Both the position numbers and the translations under genes were made by a program. A DNA stretch of 64,000 bases. It comes from Clostridiales bacterium 1_7_47FAA (lineage in GTDB: Bacteria > Bacillota > Clostridia > Lachnospirales > Lachnospiraceae). Under the pieces are notes generated by a model. It was not told where the DNA came from, did no database searches, and saw only the letters and a list, made by a program, of their open reading frames with translations. Within the stretch, counting starts at the first letter, position 1; each line of letters opens with the position of its first letter. Where the stretch lies: contig DS990260.1 in assembly GCA_000155435.1 (NCBI GenBank), forward strand, positions 2,770,984-2,834,983. The letters run 5' to 3'. Shown here piece after piece: positions 1 through 9,206 of this stretch.

Positions 1-99
1 CATCCCGCCGAAGATACCGGACGTCTGTAATTCAATCTGTAATTCAGTCTGTGGTTCCTTCTGTAATCCGTCACCCCTGCCGTCTGCTGATACAAATCA
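1..99 (-). other. Left edge, start of a downstream gene not resolved
   Basis: Ninety-nine bases follow the tatD stop. An ATG on the minus strand falls exactly on bases 3 to 1, and two minus-strand frames stay open to the edge, so a further gene of the same direction probably starts here or just beyond. In many Firmicutes the gene after tatD encodes ribonuclease M5, but nothing visible here proves that. Confidence 0.3.
25..72. repeat. 12-bp tandem repeat, four imperfect copies
   Basis: Four head-to-tail 12-mers begin at 25, 37, 49 and 61, each starting CTGTAATT or a near variant. In one open minus-strand frame they would give a tetrapeptide of the form LQxE repeated. Whether this lies in a coding region cannot be judged from the fragment shown. 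Confidence 0.6.
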
Positions 100-876
100 T
101 CAACTCCGGGTGCCAAGCCCATACAGCCTCAATGCATTCTCCCATGTCACCCGGATTACAGTCTCCCTGTCCACGCCCTTAAGCGCACTGACCGCATCCA
201 CCACATAGGGCAGGTTCAGGGATGAATTGCGCTTGCCCCGGTTGGGCACTGGAGCCAGGTACGGACAGTCAGTCTCAAGCACCAGGGACTCAAGGGGCGC
301 ATACTCCACCACTTCCTTAAGCTTTTTAGCATTGTTAAAGGTGGACACGCCTCCAATCCCCAGGAAGAACCCCATATCCAGGTACTCCCTTGCAATCTCC
401 CTTCCATAGGAAAAGCAGTGGATCACACCGCCCATGTCACCGGCTTTCTCCGCTTTCATGATATCCAGTGTATCCTTGGCAGCGTCCCTGCTGTGGATGA
501 TTACAGGAAGCTTCACCCTCCTTGCCAGGTCCAGCTGGCGCACGAACCACTGCTTCTGTATGGAGTGCTCCGGCTCCTCCCAGTAATAATCCAGTCCAAT
601 CTCGCCCACGGCCCTGACCTTTTCATGGGAGCACTGGAACTCCATCCACTTAAGGCCTGCCTCGTCAAGTCCTGCCGTCTCGCTGGGATGGACTCCCAAG
701 GCAGCGTACATCCAGTCATAATGTCCGGCCAGCAGCAAGGTGGTCCTGCAGCTTTCCAGGCTGGCAGCCACATTCATCACCGCTCCGATACCGCCAGCCT
801 TAAGGCTCCCCAAAAGCGCCTCCCGGTCCTCTTCAAATGCCTCATCATCATAATGGGCATGTGTGTCAAAAATCAT
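100..876 (-). CDS. tatD: TatD family metal-dependent hydrolase (DNase)
   Basis: A 258-residue TatD-type TIM-barrel hydrolase, the usual length. Metal-site motifs are seen in order: HAHYDD at the N-terminus, GEIGLDYYW near residue 93, IIHSRDA near 130 and ETDCPYLAP near 205. The family are Mg-dependent 3'-5' exonucleases or deoxyribonucleases acting in the cytoplasm in DNA repair and turnover. I chose the ATG at 876 because AGGAG lies 10 bases upstream; a TTG three codons earlier sits too close to it. The gene stands alone, with a 167-bp repeat element between it and the next gene upstream. Confidence 0.93.
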   Translation of the reverse strand: MIFDTHAHYDDEAFEEDREALLGSLKAGGIGAVMNVAASLESCRTTLLLAGHYDWMYAALGVHPSETAGLDEAGLKWMEFQCSHEKVRAVGEIGLDYYWEEPEHSIQKQWFVRQLDLARRVKLPVIIHSRDAAKDTLDIMKAEKAGDMGGVIHCFSYGREIAREYLDMGFFLGIGGVSTFNNAKKLKEVVEYAPLESLVLETDCPYLAPVPNRGKRNSSLNLPYVVDAVSALKGVDRETVIRVTWENALRLYGLGTRS

Positions 877-910
877 ATATCCCAAACTCCTTTAATCCTC
901 TGTCCTGTAC

Positions 911-1077
911 CTAGTACTGTATTGCGTAAATTCCTGTGAATATAGCACCCGCTATCTACGCCATGTGCACGCCTGCAAAGCTAGCCGTAGCGCCCACTAC
1001 GCCGTCGCTTTGCAGACGCACACCTGACGCAGATATCAGATACTCTATCCACAGTTATTTACGCAATGCAGTACTAG
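911..1077. repeat. MITE-like inverted-repeat element, 167 bp
   Basis: The element is bounded by 21-base terminal inverted repeats (911-931 and 1057-1077) that match at 20 of 21 positions and begin CTAGTACTG. A second pair of long arms lies inside (about 965-990 and 994-1020, sharing CTGCAAAGC), so the whole unit can fold into one long hairpin. It has no reading frame of note. This architecture is that of a miniature inverted-repeat element or an intergenic palindromic repeat; no second copy is seen in the window. Confidence 0.75.
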
Positions 1078-1084
1078 CCTTATC

Positions 1085-1873
1085 CTAAGCCTTCAGCACA
1101 TACCGTCCAATCCCATATAACACCAGCAGGTGTACCGGATAAAACACATAGAACAGGTACTTTAACTGAAACGCCCCACGTCTGCCATTATACAGCACAA
1201 CCGGCACAAATGCCAGTGCGGAAACACAATAATAGCTGACGCTCTCCAGGGCGCACAGCACGACCCCCACTGCCAGCTGGGCAATATCATTATGGCGGAA
1301 CCAGTACATGGCAGTAATCAAAAGTACCCCAATTACATTATAGTCCGCCTGGCACACCCAGGACAACGCGCATCCGGCCGCAAGGGCCGCCAGCTGAATC
1401 CCCAGGTTCCTTGTATATTCCATGACCATGATGACCATGATTCCGATAAACAACGTAAACAGCATGTTCTGGTAATAAGGATAAAACGCCTTGTGGTATA
1501 CAGCCAGATCAAAGGGCACCTCTGAAATCACGGCACAAAGCAGCATGCGGAGCGCATATCTTCCCCGCTCCCTGGTGCGGACAAACTCCTCCGCCACCAG
1601 GAACGCAAAAATCGGAAATGCCAGCCGGCCCATATAACGGCAGGCCTGCCCTGTAATCATCCATATATGCCCGGACCGGGTTGCAATCACGGCCTGGTAC
1701 AGGGTCCGGTCAGCGGCGTGGAGTATGCCTCCCTGTATAAGCACTGCCCCCACATTATCAATCAAAATAGCCACTATGCCCAGGACCTTCAGCTGGTTGC
1801 CCGTAAGTCCGCGGCGCCGGTTTCCATATGATCTGCTTGTGTACAGCCTGTAGCTGCCAGTTCCTGTGTCCAT
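1085..1873 (-). CDS. TraX family integral membrane protein
   Basis: A 262-residue protein rich in hydrophobic segments (roughly eight membrane spans), opening with the family-like stretch GNQLKVLGIVAILIDN near residue 24. TraX proteins are named for the F-plasmid pilin acetylase, but chromosomal Firmicute members are mostly uncharacterised; an acyltransferase role is possible and not shown. The start ATG has GAGGAACAGGA just upstream. The gene is preceded by metG and its strong terminator, so it needs its own promoter, for which I saw no convincing site in the AT-rich 180 bases upstream. Confidence 0.8.
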   Translation of the reverse strand: MDTGTGSYRLYTSRSYGNRRRGLTGNQLKVLGIVAILIDNVGAVLIQGGILHAADRTLYQAVIATRSGHIWMITGQACRYMGRLAFPIFAFLVAEEFVRTRERGRYALRMLLCAVISEVPFDLAVYHKAFYPYYQNMLFTLFIGIMVIMVMEYTRNLGIQLAALAAGCALSWVCQADYNVIGVLLITAMYWFRHNDIAQLAVGVVLCALESVSYYCVSALAFVPVVLYNGRRGAFQLKYLFYVFYPVHLLVLYGIGRYVLKA

Positions 1874-2051
1874 TCCTGTTCCTCATCAATCCTGTGTTTA
1901 TCATGCCCCTGGTCTTTCGTGTCTTTCTATCATACTGCAAAATGGGAAAAAATGCAAGTTTCTCCCACTTTTGGTCTTTTTTTCCACCAAAAATGCAGCT
2001 ATTCTCCCATTTATTACCTATTTTATCCCGATTCCGCTTCAAATCCGTTTC

Positions 2052-2090
2052 AAAAAGCAAAAAGAGCAGGACATTTAAAATGTCCCGCTC
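2052..2090 (-). terminator. Intrinsic terminator after metG
   Basis: Read on the minus strand, a stem beginning GAGCGGGACATTT pairs with AAATGTCCTGCTC across a very short loop and is followed by TTTTTGCTTTTT. It lies about 22 bases past the metG stop. Confidence 0.9.
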
Positions 2091-2111
2091 CCACAATTGT
2101 CCATATTATAT

Positions 2112-4136
2112 TTAACAGATTTCAGCTCCGGCCGGCATATCCTTCTCCGGCTTCATCAGCGCCAGGTTGCCCTCTGCGTCCTCAGCACACAGGATCATTC
2201 CCTCTGACAGCATGCCTGCCAGCTTTGCAGGCTTTAGGTTGGTCACTACCATGACCTTCTTGCCCACCATCTCTTCCGGTGAATAGAAAGCTTTGATACC
2301 GCTCAGGATCTGGCGTGTCTGGCTTCCAATCCTTACCTGGGAGCAAAGCAGTTTCTTGGACTTTGGAACCGCCTCGCACTGAATGATTTCCCCTACCTGG
2401 AACTGAAGCTTTGCAAAATCATCATAGGTTATCTCCGGCTTGGCCTCAATGTCAATGACATCCTCCCCGGCTGCGCTGCTGCCGTCTGCCCCGGCGCCCG
2501 CGCCCTCTGTCCCGGCATCCGCGCCCTTTGCTCCGGCGTCGTCCGCTGCCTGGGCAGCATGCATGGCTTCCACCTTTTCCAGCACTTCCTTCACATCCAT
2601 ACGGGCAAAGAGGATCTCCGGCTTGTCCGTCACCTTGTTGCCGGACGGATACAGTCCGAAGGCATCCATCTGGGACAGTTCCCGCTTAACCGTGTTAAGC
2701 TGGGCCAGGATCTTCCCGGCTGTCTCAGGCATGAAGGAATACAGAAGGGATGCGCCGATGGTAATGGATTCCGTCAGGTTGTAAAGCACGGTGGACAGTC
2801 TGTCCTTCTGGGCCTCATCCTTGGCAAGGGTCCACGGCGTTGTCTCGTCAATATACTTGTTGCATCTTCTGAAAATGTTGAAGATCTCTGTCATGGCATC
2901 TGCCACCCGCAGCTGTTCCATCTTGGCGTCTGCCTTCTTAACTTCTTCCAGGACCACCTTCTTAAGGTCTTCATCCACCTCTCCGGCAGCTCCCTTATCA
3001 GCGATTACACCGTCAAAATACTTGTTGCTCATGGAAATGGTGCGGTTCACAAGGTTACCCAGGATGTTGGCCAGGTCAGAGTTCATACGCTCCACCATCA
3101 GCTCCCAGGAAATCACCCCGTCATTGTCAAACGGCATCTCATGAAGCACAAAATAGCGAACCGCGTCAACGCCAAAGAAGTCCACCAGGGTATCTGCGTA
3201 AAGCACATTGCCCTTGGATTTGCTCATTTTGCCATCGCCCTGAAGCAGCCACGGATGTCCGAACACCTGCTTCGGAAGGGGCACATCCAGCGCCATCAGG
3301 AAGATAGGCCAGTAGATGGTATGGAAACGGATGATATCCTTACCAATCAGATGCAGGTCGGCAGGCCAGTACTTCTTAAACTGGTCCGTGCTGCTGCCGT
3401 CGCAGTCGTAGCCGATACCCGTGATATAGTTGGTAAGCGCATCCAGCCATACATAGGTCACATGCTTTGGATCAAAGTCAACCGGGATTCCCCAGCTGAA
3501 GGTGGTCCTGGACACGCACAGGTCCTGAAGGCCCGGAAGCAGGAAGTTATTCATCATCTCGTTCTTCCTGGAAACCGGCTGGATGAACTCAGGATGCTGG
3601 TTAATATGTTCAATCAGTCTGGGGGCATACTTGCTCATGCGGAAGAAATAAGCTTCCTCCTTGGCCGGCTTCACCTCGCGCCCGCAGTCAGGGCACTTGC
3701 CGTCCACCAGCTGCGACTCCGTGAAAAAGGACTCGCACGGGGTACAGTAAAGGCCCTCGTAGTAGCCCTTATAGATGTCCCCCTGGTCATAAAGCTTCTT
3801 GAAAATCTTCTGCACCTGGGCCTCATGGTCCGCATCCGTGGTACGGATGAATTTATCATAAGAAGTGTTCATCAGGTCCCAGATCCTCCTGATTTCAGCA
3901 GCAGCCTTGTCCACGAATTCCTTCGGGGTCACTCCTGCGGCCTGAGCCTTCTCCTCAATCTTCTGACCATGCTCGTCTGTGCCGGTCTGGAAGAATACGT
4001 CATATCCCTGTTCCCTTTTATATCTGGCAATGCTGTCAGCCAGAACAATCTCATAGGTATTGCCGATGTGGGGCTTCCCGGAGGCATAGGCAATGGCTGT
4101 GGTAATATAATATGGTTTTTTACAATCCTGACACAT
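2112..4136 (-). CDS. metG: Methionyl-tRNA synthetase
   Basis: Charges tRNA-Met with methionine in the cytoplasm. A 674-residue class I synthetase: HIGH-type motif (HIGN) near residue 20, a CxxC...CxxC zinc knuckle near 125-145, the KMSKS loop (KMSKSKGN) near 305, the anticodon-binding helical domain, and a C-terminal tRNA-binding OB-fold (last ~105 residues). An Ala/Gly/Asp-rich linker of about 45 residues joins the anticodon domain to the OB-fold and looks like lineage-specific low-complexity expansion. Two ATGs lie two codons apart (4142 and 4136); AGAGGGAA abuts the first, so the second, with normal spacing, is the likelier start. Single gene with its own terminator. Confidence 0.97.
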   Translation of the reverse strand: MCQDCKKPYYITTAIAYASGKPHIGNTYEIVLADSIARYKREQGYDVFFQTGTDEHGQKIEEKAQAAGVTPKEFVDKAAAEIRRIWDLMNTSYDKFIRTTDADHEAQVQKIFKKLYDQGDIYKGYYEGLYCTPCESFFTESQLVDGKCPDCGREVKPAKEEAYFFRMSKYAPRLIEHINQHPEFIQPVSRKNEMMNNFLLPGLQDLCVSRTTFSWGIPVDFDPKHVTYVWLDALTNYITGIGYDCDGSSTDQFKKYWPADLHLIGKDIIRFHTIYWPIFLMALDVPLPKQVFGHPWLLQGDGKMSKSKGNVLYADTLVDFFGVDAVRYFVLHEMPFDNDGVISWELMVERMNSDLANILGNLVNRTISMSNKYFDGVIADKGAAGEVDEDLKKVVLEEVKKADAKMEQLRVADAMTEIFNIFRRCNKYIDETTPWTLAKDEAQKDRLSTVLYNLTESITIGASLLYSFMPETAGKILAQLNTVKRELSQMDAFGLYPSGNKVTDKPEILFARMDVKEVLEKVEAMHAAQAADDAGAKGADAGTEGAGAGADGSSAAGEDVIDIEAKPEITYDDFAKLQFQVGEIIQCEAVPKSKKLLCSQVRIGSQTRQILSGIKAFYSPEEMVGKKVMVVTNLKPAKLAGMLSEGMILCAEDAEGNLALMKPEKDMPAGAEIC

Positions 4137-4247
4137 AATCATTTCCCTCTTTTTCTGTAATAGTTTTAAGTATAAGCTTTTCCCACTTATCCGTCAAGAC
4201 GTGAGCCCCGTTTTTCCCTTTAATACAGGCATTCTTTGACACATAAG

Positions 4248-4276
4248 TTGATATTTCCCCACATATACTATATAAT
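4248..4276 (+). promoter_or_regulatory. Sigma-A promoter for the DUF885 gene
   Basis: TTGATA at 4248-4253, a 17-base spacer, then TATAAT at 4271-4276, about 59 bases ahead of the start codon. Confidence 0.8.
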
Positions 4277-4334
4277 GGTCCGAGTGCCACAGGCCAACTA
4301 AACGCATGCAGCTTGACGGAGGAATGATTGTAGA

Positions 4335-6182
4335 ATGAAACAGTTAAAGAACATATATTTCCAATTTATCTTATCCCTGATCCTGGTCATCACACTGGTA
4401 ACCGGGTGTGTGGCCCCGGCACCAGGGACCGGCAAGGACACCCCTGTCCAGGAAGGAACGGCGGCGGAAAGTACGGCTTCCTATGAAAAGTATGAGAAGA
4501 CCGCGCTGGAAACCCAGGAACATTTTGACCAGATGATGAACGACCTGTTCCTGGACGAAGTGGATAATTCCCTGATTACCCTGCACTACACCCTGGCCAA
4601 TCCGGCCGCCTTCGGCATCACTGATTATGATAAAACCCTGGGGACCGTTTCCCTGGAGGATACCAAACAGGCTCTGAATGATGCAAAATCCCTGAAAGTA
4701 CAACTAAATGACATTGACAGCCGTTACCTGCGGGAGGACCAGCTGCTTACATATACCATCCTGTCCTCTTACCTGAACACCTCGCTGGACAGCGAAGGCA
4801 TGGAGCTGTATGACCAGCCCCTGTCCTCTTCCCTTGGCATCCAGTCCCAGCTTCCCATCCTTCTGTCCGAATATGTTTTCTATACCAGACAGGATGTGGA
4901 GGATTACCTGTCCCTGCTGTCCTCCATCGATACTTATTACGGAAGTATCGTGGAATATGAAAAGCAGAAATCAGATGCCGGGCTTGGACTGTGCGACACT
5001 GCCATTGACCGGATCATCCAGTCCTGCAACGCATATCTCCTGGACGCGGACCACAGCTTCATGGCAGAGACATTTTCCCAGAGGCTCAACCAGGTGGAGG
5101 GGCTTACCGACCAGGAAAAGGAAGATTATAATGCCAGGAACCACGCTGCCATCAATGAGCATTTTGTCCCTGCTTACCAGAAGCTCATAGAAGGCCTGAC
5201 CCCGCTAAAGGGCACAGGCGCCAATGACAAGGGACTGTACTATTTCCCTGAGGGCCAGAAGTATTACCAGTACCTGGTGAACGCATACACAGGCACCTCC
5301 TACCAGGATATCCCATCACTGAAAAAAGCCATGAGCAGCCAGATGATGGATGACCTGACAGCCATGGATGAACTGCTTACCGAGAATCCCCTTCTGGCAA
5401 AAAAGCTGTACTCCTATTCATTTTCCCTGACAGACCCCAATGAAATCCTAGAAAACCTGCGCACGCAGTGCGCCAGGGACTTCCCTTCCATTGGAGACTA
5501 TGTCTGCAACATCAAGGATGTACCTGCCGCCCTGGAGTCCACCCTAAGCCCTGCGTTCTATCTGGTCGTGCCCATTGACCGCCCCCAGGACAATTCCATC
5601 TACATCAACAACGGAAGCACCAATACTGCCAGGAACCTGTACACCACCCTGGCCCATGAGGGCTATCCCGGCCACATGTACCAGACCCTTTACTTTAACC
5701 GCAACAACGACTGCAACATAAGGAAGCTTCTCAGCTTCGGCAGTTATTCGGAAGGATGGGCCACCTATGTGGAATACTATGCCTACACCCTTGACAATGG
5801 GCTGGACCCGGAGCTTGGGGAACTGCTCCGCCACAACGCGGCATTTACCCTGGCCCTCTATGCCATCCTGGACGTGAACATCCATTATGAAGGCTGGGAC
5901 TTAAAGCAGGTGGAGGATTACCTGAACCTATACTTCCGCATCAGCGATTCCTCTGTCATCAGCACCATCTACTATGACATTGCAGAGAATCCGGCCAACT
6001 ACCTGGAGTATTATGTGGGCTACCTGGAAATCATCAACATGCAGGGCGAGGCTAAGAAGACCCTTGGCAGCCGTTACACGGACATGGAATTCAACCGTTT
6101 CCTGCTGGATATCGGCCCTGCGCCCTTCAGCGTAATCAAACCTTATTTTAATGAGTGGCTGGTCCGGCAGAACCAGCAGTAA
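4335..6182 (+). CDS. DUF885 family lipoprotein, putative metallopeptidase
   Basis: A 615-residue exported protein. The N-terminal signal ends in a lipobox (VTGC, Cys near residue 25), followed by a Pro/Thr/Ala-rich linker, so it should be anchored on the outer face of the membrane. The DUF885 core carries HEGYPGHMYQ near residue 440 and SEGWATYVEYYA near 473, an HExxxH-plus-Glu pattern that suggests a zinc peptidase; substrate unknown. GGAGGA lies 11 bases before the ATG and a clear sigma-A promoter is upstream. It is one of only two plus-strand genes in the window and faces the alpha/beta hydrolase gene across a shared terminator. Confidence 0.88.
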   Translation: MKQLKNIYFQFILSLILVITLVTGCVAPAPGTGKDTPVQEGTAAESTASYEKYEKTALETQEHFDQMMNDLFLDEVDNSLITLHYTLANPAAFGITDYDKTLGTVSLEDTKQALNDAKSLKVQLNDIDSRYLREDQLLTYTILSSYLNTSLDSEGMELYDQPLSSSLGIQSQLPILLSEYVFYTRQDVEDYLSLLSSIDTYYGSIVEYEKQKSDAGLGLCDTAIDRIIQSCNAYLLDADHSFMAETFSQRLNQVEGLTDQEKEDYNARNHAAINEHFVPAYQKLIEGLTPLKGTGANDKGLYYFPEGQKYYQYLVNAYTGTSYQDIPSLKKAMSSQMMDDLTAMDELLTENPLLAKKLYSYSFSLTDPNEILENLRTQCARDFPSIGDYVCNIKDVPAALESTLSPAFYLVVPIDRPQDNSIYINNGSTNTARNLYTTLAHEGYPGHMYQTLYFNRNNDCNIRKLLSFGSYSEGWATYVEYYAYTLDNGLDPELGELLRHNAAFTLALYAILDVNIHYEGWDLKQVEDYLNLYFRISDSSVISTIYYDIAENPANYLEYYVGYLEIINMQGEAKKTLGSRYTDMEFNRFLLDIGPAPFSVIKPYFNEWLVRQNQQ

Positions 6183-6212
6183 GGAAAGGGATTTCGGAAG
6201 AACCGGCAATAA

Positions 6213-6275
6213 TAACGGGGTTTTAGATGGCGCCAGCTGATAATCAGCGGTAATACCATCCAAAACCCCGTTTCC
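6213..6275. terminator. Terminator between convergent genes
   Basis: An inverted repeat with arms AACGGGGTTTTAGATGG and its near complement encloses a smaller hairpin. It lies between the ends of the DUF885 gene and the hydrolase gene and can serve both directions, though the T-runs are short. Confidence 0.7.
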
Positions 6276-6280
6276 CATCC

Positions 6281-7195
6281 TTACAGATACGCCCTTAAGA
6301 ACTCCTTGACGATTTTCATGACTTCAGGTGTCCATGTGCGGTTTCCATGTCCCCCTCCCTTAACCTTATACAATTCAACAGAATGGCCGTTTTCCTTCAG
6401 TAGGTTGTAGAATTTCACGCTTTGGCTGAAAGGGACTTTTGCATCCTCATCCCCATGGACCAGAAGAAATGGCGGAAGCTGTTTTTCGCTGTTAACATAC
6501 CCTGCCAGATTTGCGCGCCGTACTTCATTTTCATGTTCACAAAGAGGTCCGCCAAACAGCTTCTCAATGGGATCTCCTTCAAAATATTCTATGAGTTCCG
6601 GCGTCATGGTCTCGCTCATGCTTTCAAACTCAAACACACCATAAAAATCAACACAGCATTTTACAGCGGAGGACTGTTCAGCGTACTCAGGCATGTCAAA
6701 CTCCTCCACACCTTCTGACAGTGCGGACAATGCCACCGTATGCCCGCCAGAGGAATCCCCCCACAGCGCAATACGCGCCGTGTCTATCTGATACTCCTCT
6801 GCATGGGCCCTCAGAAACCGGATTGCTGTCTTTAGATCCTGCACCTGGGCCGGGAACAGACCGCCCTCATCGCTGTAACGGTATTCCACGGAAGCCACCA
6901 CATATCCTTCATGGACAAACTCAGCCAGTTGGGGAATGGGTTTAAAATATTCCTGTTTGCGGAATCCCGACCCCTGCACATAAACAATCAGCGGATACTT
7001 TTTCTGTGGTTCATTAGACACCAGCTTCATTAGCTGAAGGTGCAGCGGCCTCTCCCTCTCCACATACACAATATCAGGAATCAGGGTTGCGCGGAAGCTG
7101 TCCGTCCTGTCCCCATAGACAACCTTCATCCCATCTGTTGTCATGGGGGAAAAGTTCTCCCTGTCCATATCATAAGTCACTTGTTTTAAATTCAT
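6281..7195 (-). CDS. Alpha/beta hydrolase (esterase/lipase-like)
   Basis: A 304-residue alpha/beta-hydrolase of the HSL/BD-FAE-like type. An oxyanion-loop-like YVQGSGF is near residue 84, the nucleophile elbow GDSSGG near 158, the acid in HGDEDAKVP near 250 and the catalytic His in GGGHG near 284. The family cleaves carboxyl esters. The ATG at 7195 is chosen because AAGGGTG lies at proper distance and it leaves a 16-base gap to tctA; the frame extends further upstream into tctA. Last gene of the tct operon, so it may process the imported carboxylate or an ester of it (inference). Confidence 0.85.
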   Translation of the reverse strand: MNLKQVTYDMDRENFSPMTTDGMKVVYGDRTDSFRATLIPDIVYVERERPLHLQLMKLVSNEPQKKYPLIVYVQGSGFRKQEYFKPIPQLAEFVHEGYVVASVEYRYSDEGGLFPAQVQDLKTAIRFLRAHAEEYQIDTARIALWGDSSGGHTVALSALSEGVEEFDMPEYAEQSSAVKCCVDFYGVFEFESMSETMTPELIEYFEGDPIEKLFGGPLCEHENEVRRANLAGYVNSEKQLPPFLLVHGDEDAKVPFSQSVKFYNLLKENGHSVELYKVKGGGHGNRTWTPEVMKIVKEFLRAYL

Positions 7196-7211
7196 GTTTT
7201 TACACCCTTTT

Positions 7212-8702
7212 CTAATTATCTTTTTTTCTTCCCTTAGCCACAACGGAAACCAGGGGCATCAAAACGCTGACAATTGCAATTAACAGAAACACACATGAAA
7301 CCGGCCGTGTAAAGAATACAAAGGGATTGCCCTTTGCCATCATCATGGAGCGGCGCAGATTCGTCTCCAGCTCACCGCCCAGGATGAACGCCAGCATCAT
7401 AGGCCCCATGGGAAGCCCTGCCATCTGCATGAACAGCGCGAAAACCGCACATGCCAGCATCAGCCCGCAGTTAAACAGCGCGTTCGTATCGCTGAACGCC
7501 CCTACAAAGCAGATGATTCCGATGGTTCCGAATAAATAGTGGTAAGGTATGGTTAAAAGCCTTGGGAAAAGACGCATCCCGAAAAGCTGAAGCACAAGCG
7601 TAATCACCGCTGCCAGCAGGACTGCGCCAAAAATCACATATACCAGTTCAGGCTCTTTTGTCATCAAAAGCGGGCCTGGTTCTATGCCATGTATCATAAG
7701 GCCGCTGAGCATGATGGCAGTCACCGTGTCACCTGGGATTCCCAGGGCTATCAGCGGTATGATGGCCCCGCCAATGGCTGCATTGTTCGACACCTCAGAT
7801 GCAAATACGCCGTCCACACAGCCTTTTCCAAATTCCTCCGGATGCCTGGACGCACTTTTGGCCTGGGAATATGCAATCATATTGGATATTCCTGCCCCCA
7901 TACCCGGAAGAAAACCAATCCATAATCCAATGAAGAATGACCTTATGATATTAACTGCATTGTCCTTTAACTCTTTCAGTGTGACACCAATGCCTTTAAT
8001 ATTGGCTTTTCCAACCTCAGGCAGGTTCTGCTGGTCCATGGCATAGTTAATCATTACCTGGTACACGGCAAATGTCCCCAGCATCAGAGCAACCATATTA
8101 ATGCCGCCGCTGATGCTGCTGACGCCAAAGGTAAAACGGGCGGTTGCATCAAAGGGCGCATATCCCACAGAGGATAGGAGCAGGCCGATGAAGGCAGCCG
8201 CAAGTCCCTTAAACATATTCCCTTTGGAAAGGGATACCACAAGGGTGATTGCCATGGTGCATAACCCGAAGTACTCCCAGGGGCCCAGATTCACGGCGGC
8301 CCTGGCAATCAGCGGGCAGAAAAACACAGCTATGACCGTACTTAAAAATGTTCCCAGGAAGGAACCAAGAACCCCTGCCCCCAATGCCTTGGTGGTCTGT
8401 CCTTTCTGACTGAGGGGATACGCATCAAAACAAGTGGCAATGGAAGACGGCGTCCCCGGTATCCCAACCAGGGTAGCTGCAATAAACCCGCCTGACATTC
8501 CTCCTACATAGATACTCATCAAGGTAGTAATACCAAGCTTAGCCGTCATTTTAAAGGTAACAGGCAGCAGAAGGGTAATGGCCATATTAGAGGTAAGCCC
8601 CGGTACTGCGCCAAATACAATTCCCAGGACAACGCTTCCCAGCATGATTGCAAAGCTGGCTGGTTCCAGAAGCGTGCTCAGGGTCAGTGAAAGATATTCC
8701 AT
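7212..8702 (-). CDS. tctA: Tripartite tricarboxylate transporter, large membrane subunit TctA
   Basis: A 496-residue polytopic membrane protein with about 11-12 hydrophobic segments and the TctA-family glycine-rich stretches GAVPGLTSNMAI near residue 31 and LPGMGAGISN near 264. With TctB and the lipid-anchored binding protein TctC it forms a secondary, ion-driven importer of tri- or dicarboxylates. AAGGGGGT precedes the ATG. It follows tctB by 11 bases. Substrate cannot be read from the sequence. Confidence 0.95.
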   Translation of the reverse strand: MEYLSLTLSTLLEPASFAIMLGSVVLGIVFGAVPGLTSNMAITLLLPVTFKMTAKLGITTLMSIYVGGMSGGFIAATLVGIPGTPSSIATCFDAYPLSQKGQTTKALGAGVLGSFLGTFLSTVIAVFFCPLIARAAVNLGPWEYFGLCTMAITLVVSLSKGNMFKGLAAAFIGLLLSSVGYAPFDATARFTFGVSSISGGINMVALMLGTFAVYQVMINYAMDQQNLPEVGKANIKGIGVTLKELKDNAVNIIRSFFIGLWIGFLPGMGAGISNMIAYSQAKSASRHPEEFGKGCVDGVFASEVSNNAAIGGAIIPLIALGIPGDTVTAIMLSGLMIHGIEPGPLLMTKEPELVYVIFGAVLLAAVITLVLQLFGMRLFPRLLTIPYHYLFGTIGIICFVGAFSDTNALFNCGLMLACAVFALFMQMAGLPMGPMMLAFILGGELETNLRRSMMMAKGNPFVFFTRPVSCVFLLIAIVSVLMPLVSVVAKGRKKDN

Positions 8703-8713
8703 GGTTTACCCCC

Positions 8714-9181
8714 TTAAAAGAACAATCCCCTTGGCAGGACAATGGACAGCAGTTTTACAAACACCAGGTACAGGGCCCCTGTAAGGATCAGGGCATAGGC
8801 TGCTGCCCCTGCCAGATTTATCTTTTTTTCCTTTTTTAATATGTAAATCAACACAAAGGCTGCTAATGGCGTGGAAATGATAAAGCCCAGATACTTTAAT
8901 CCCAGCAGATACCCAATCAGGACCAGGAATAAGAATACAAATTTCCCCCACTGCTTTTTTCCCATAACCAGCATCTTGGTGTCCGGCACCCTGGAAAGGA
9001 TGATTCCGGCCCCACATACCATCAGCCCAACGGCAGCTATATAGAGGAACAGTTTCGGGCCGGGATCTCCTGCCGACAGGCGCATCTTAACCTGCATTGC
9101 CTTTGTGGCCAGGGCTGTCATTGCCCCAATCACCATCAATACGCCTCCCACTGCCCGGTCTCTTGCCATCTGATTATTCAT
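8714..9181 (-). CDS. tctB: Tripartite tricarboxylate transporter, small membrane subunit TctB
   Basis: A 155-residue protein with four predicted membrane segments, the size and topology of TctB. It pairs with TctA in the membrane. AAGGGGGAT lies before the ATG. Sequence is weakly conserved in this family, so the call leans on size, topology and its place between tctC and tctA. Confidence 0.88.
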   Translation of the reverse strand: MNNQMARDRAVGGVLMVIGAMTALATKAMQVKMRLSAGDPGPKLFLYIAAVGLMVCGAGIILSRVPDTKMLVMGKKQWGKFVFLFLVLIGYLLGLKYLGFIISTPLAAFVLIYILKKEKKINLAGAAAYALILTGALYLVFVKLLSIVLPRGLFF

Positions 9182-9206
9182 TCATATCCCCCTTATCCCC
9201 TGTCAG

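Noticed and set aside
2559-4160. A 533-codon plus-strand open frame opposite metG
   Set aside because: Antisense shadow of a clear metG; no ribosome site and His/Leu-rich composition from the opposite frame.
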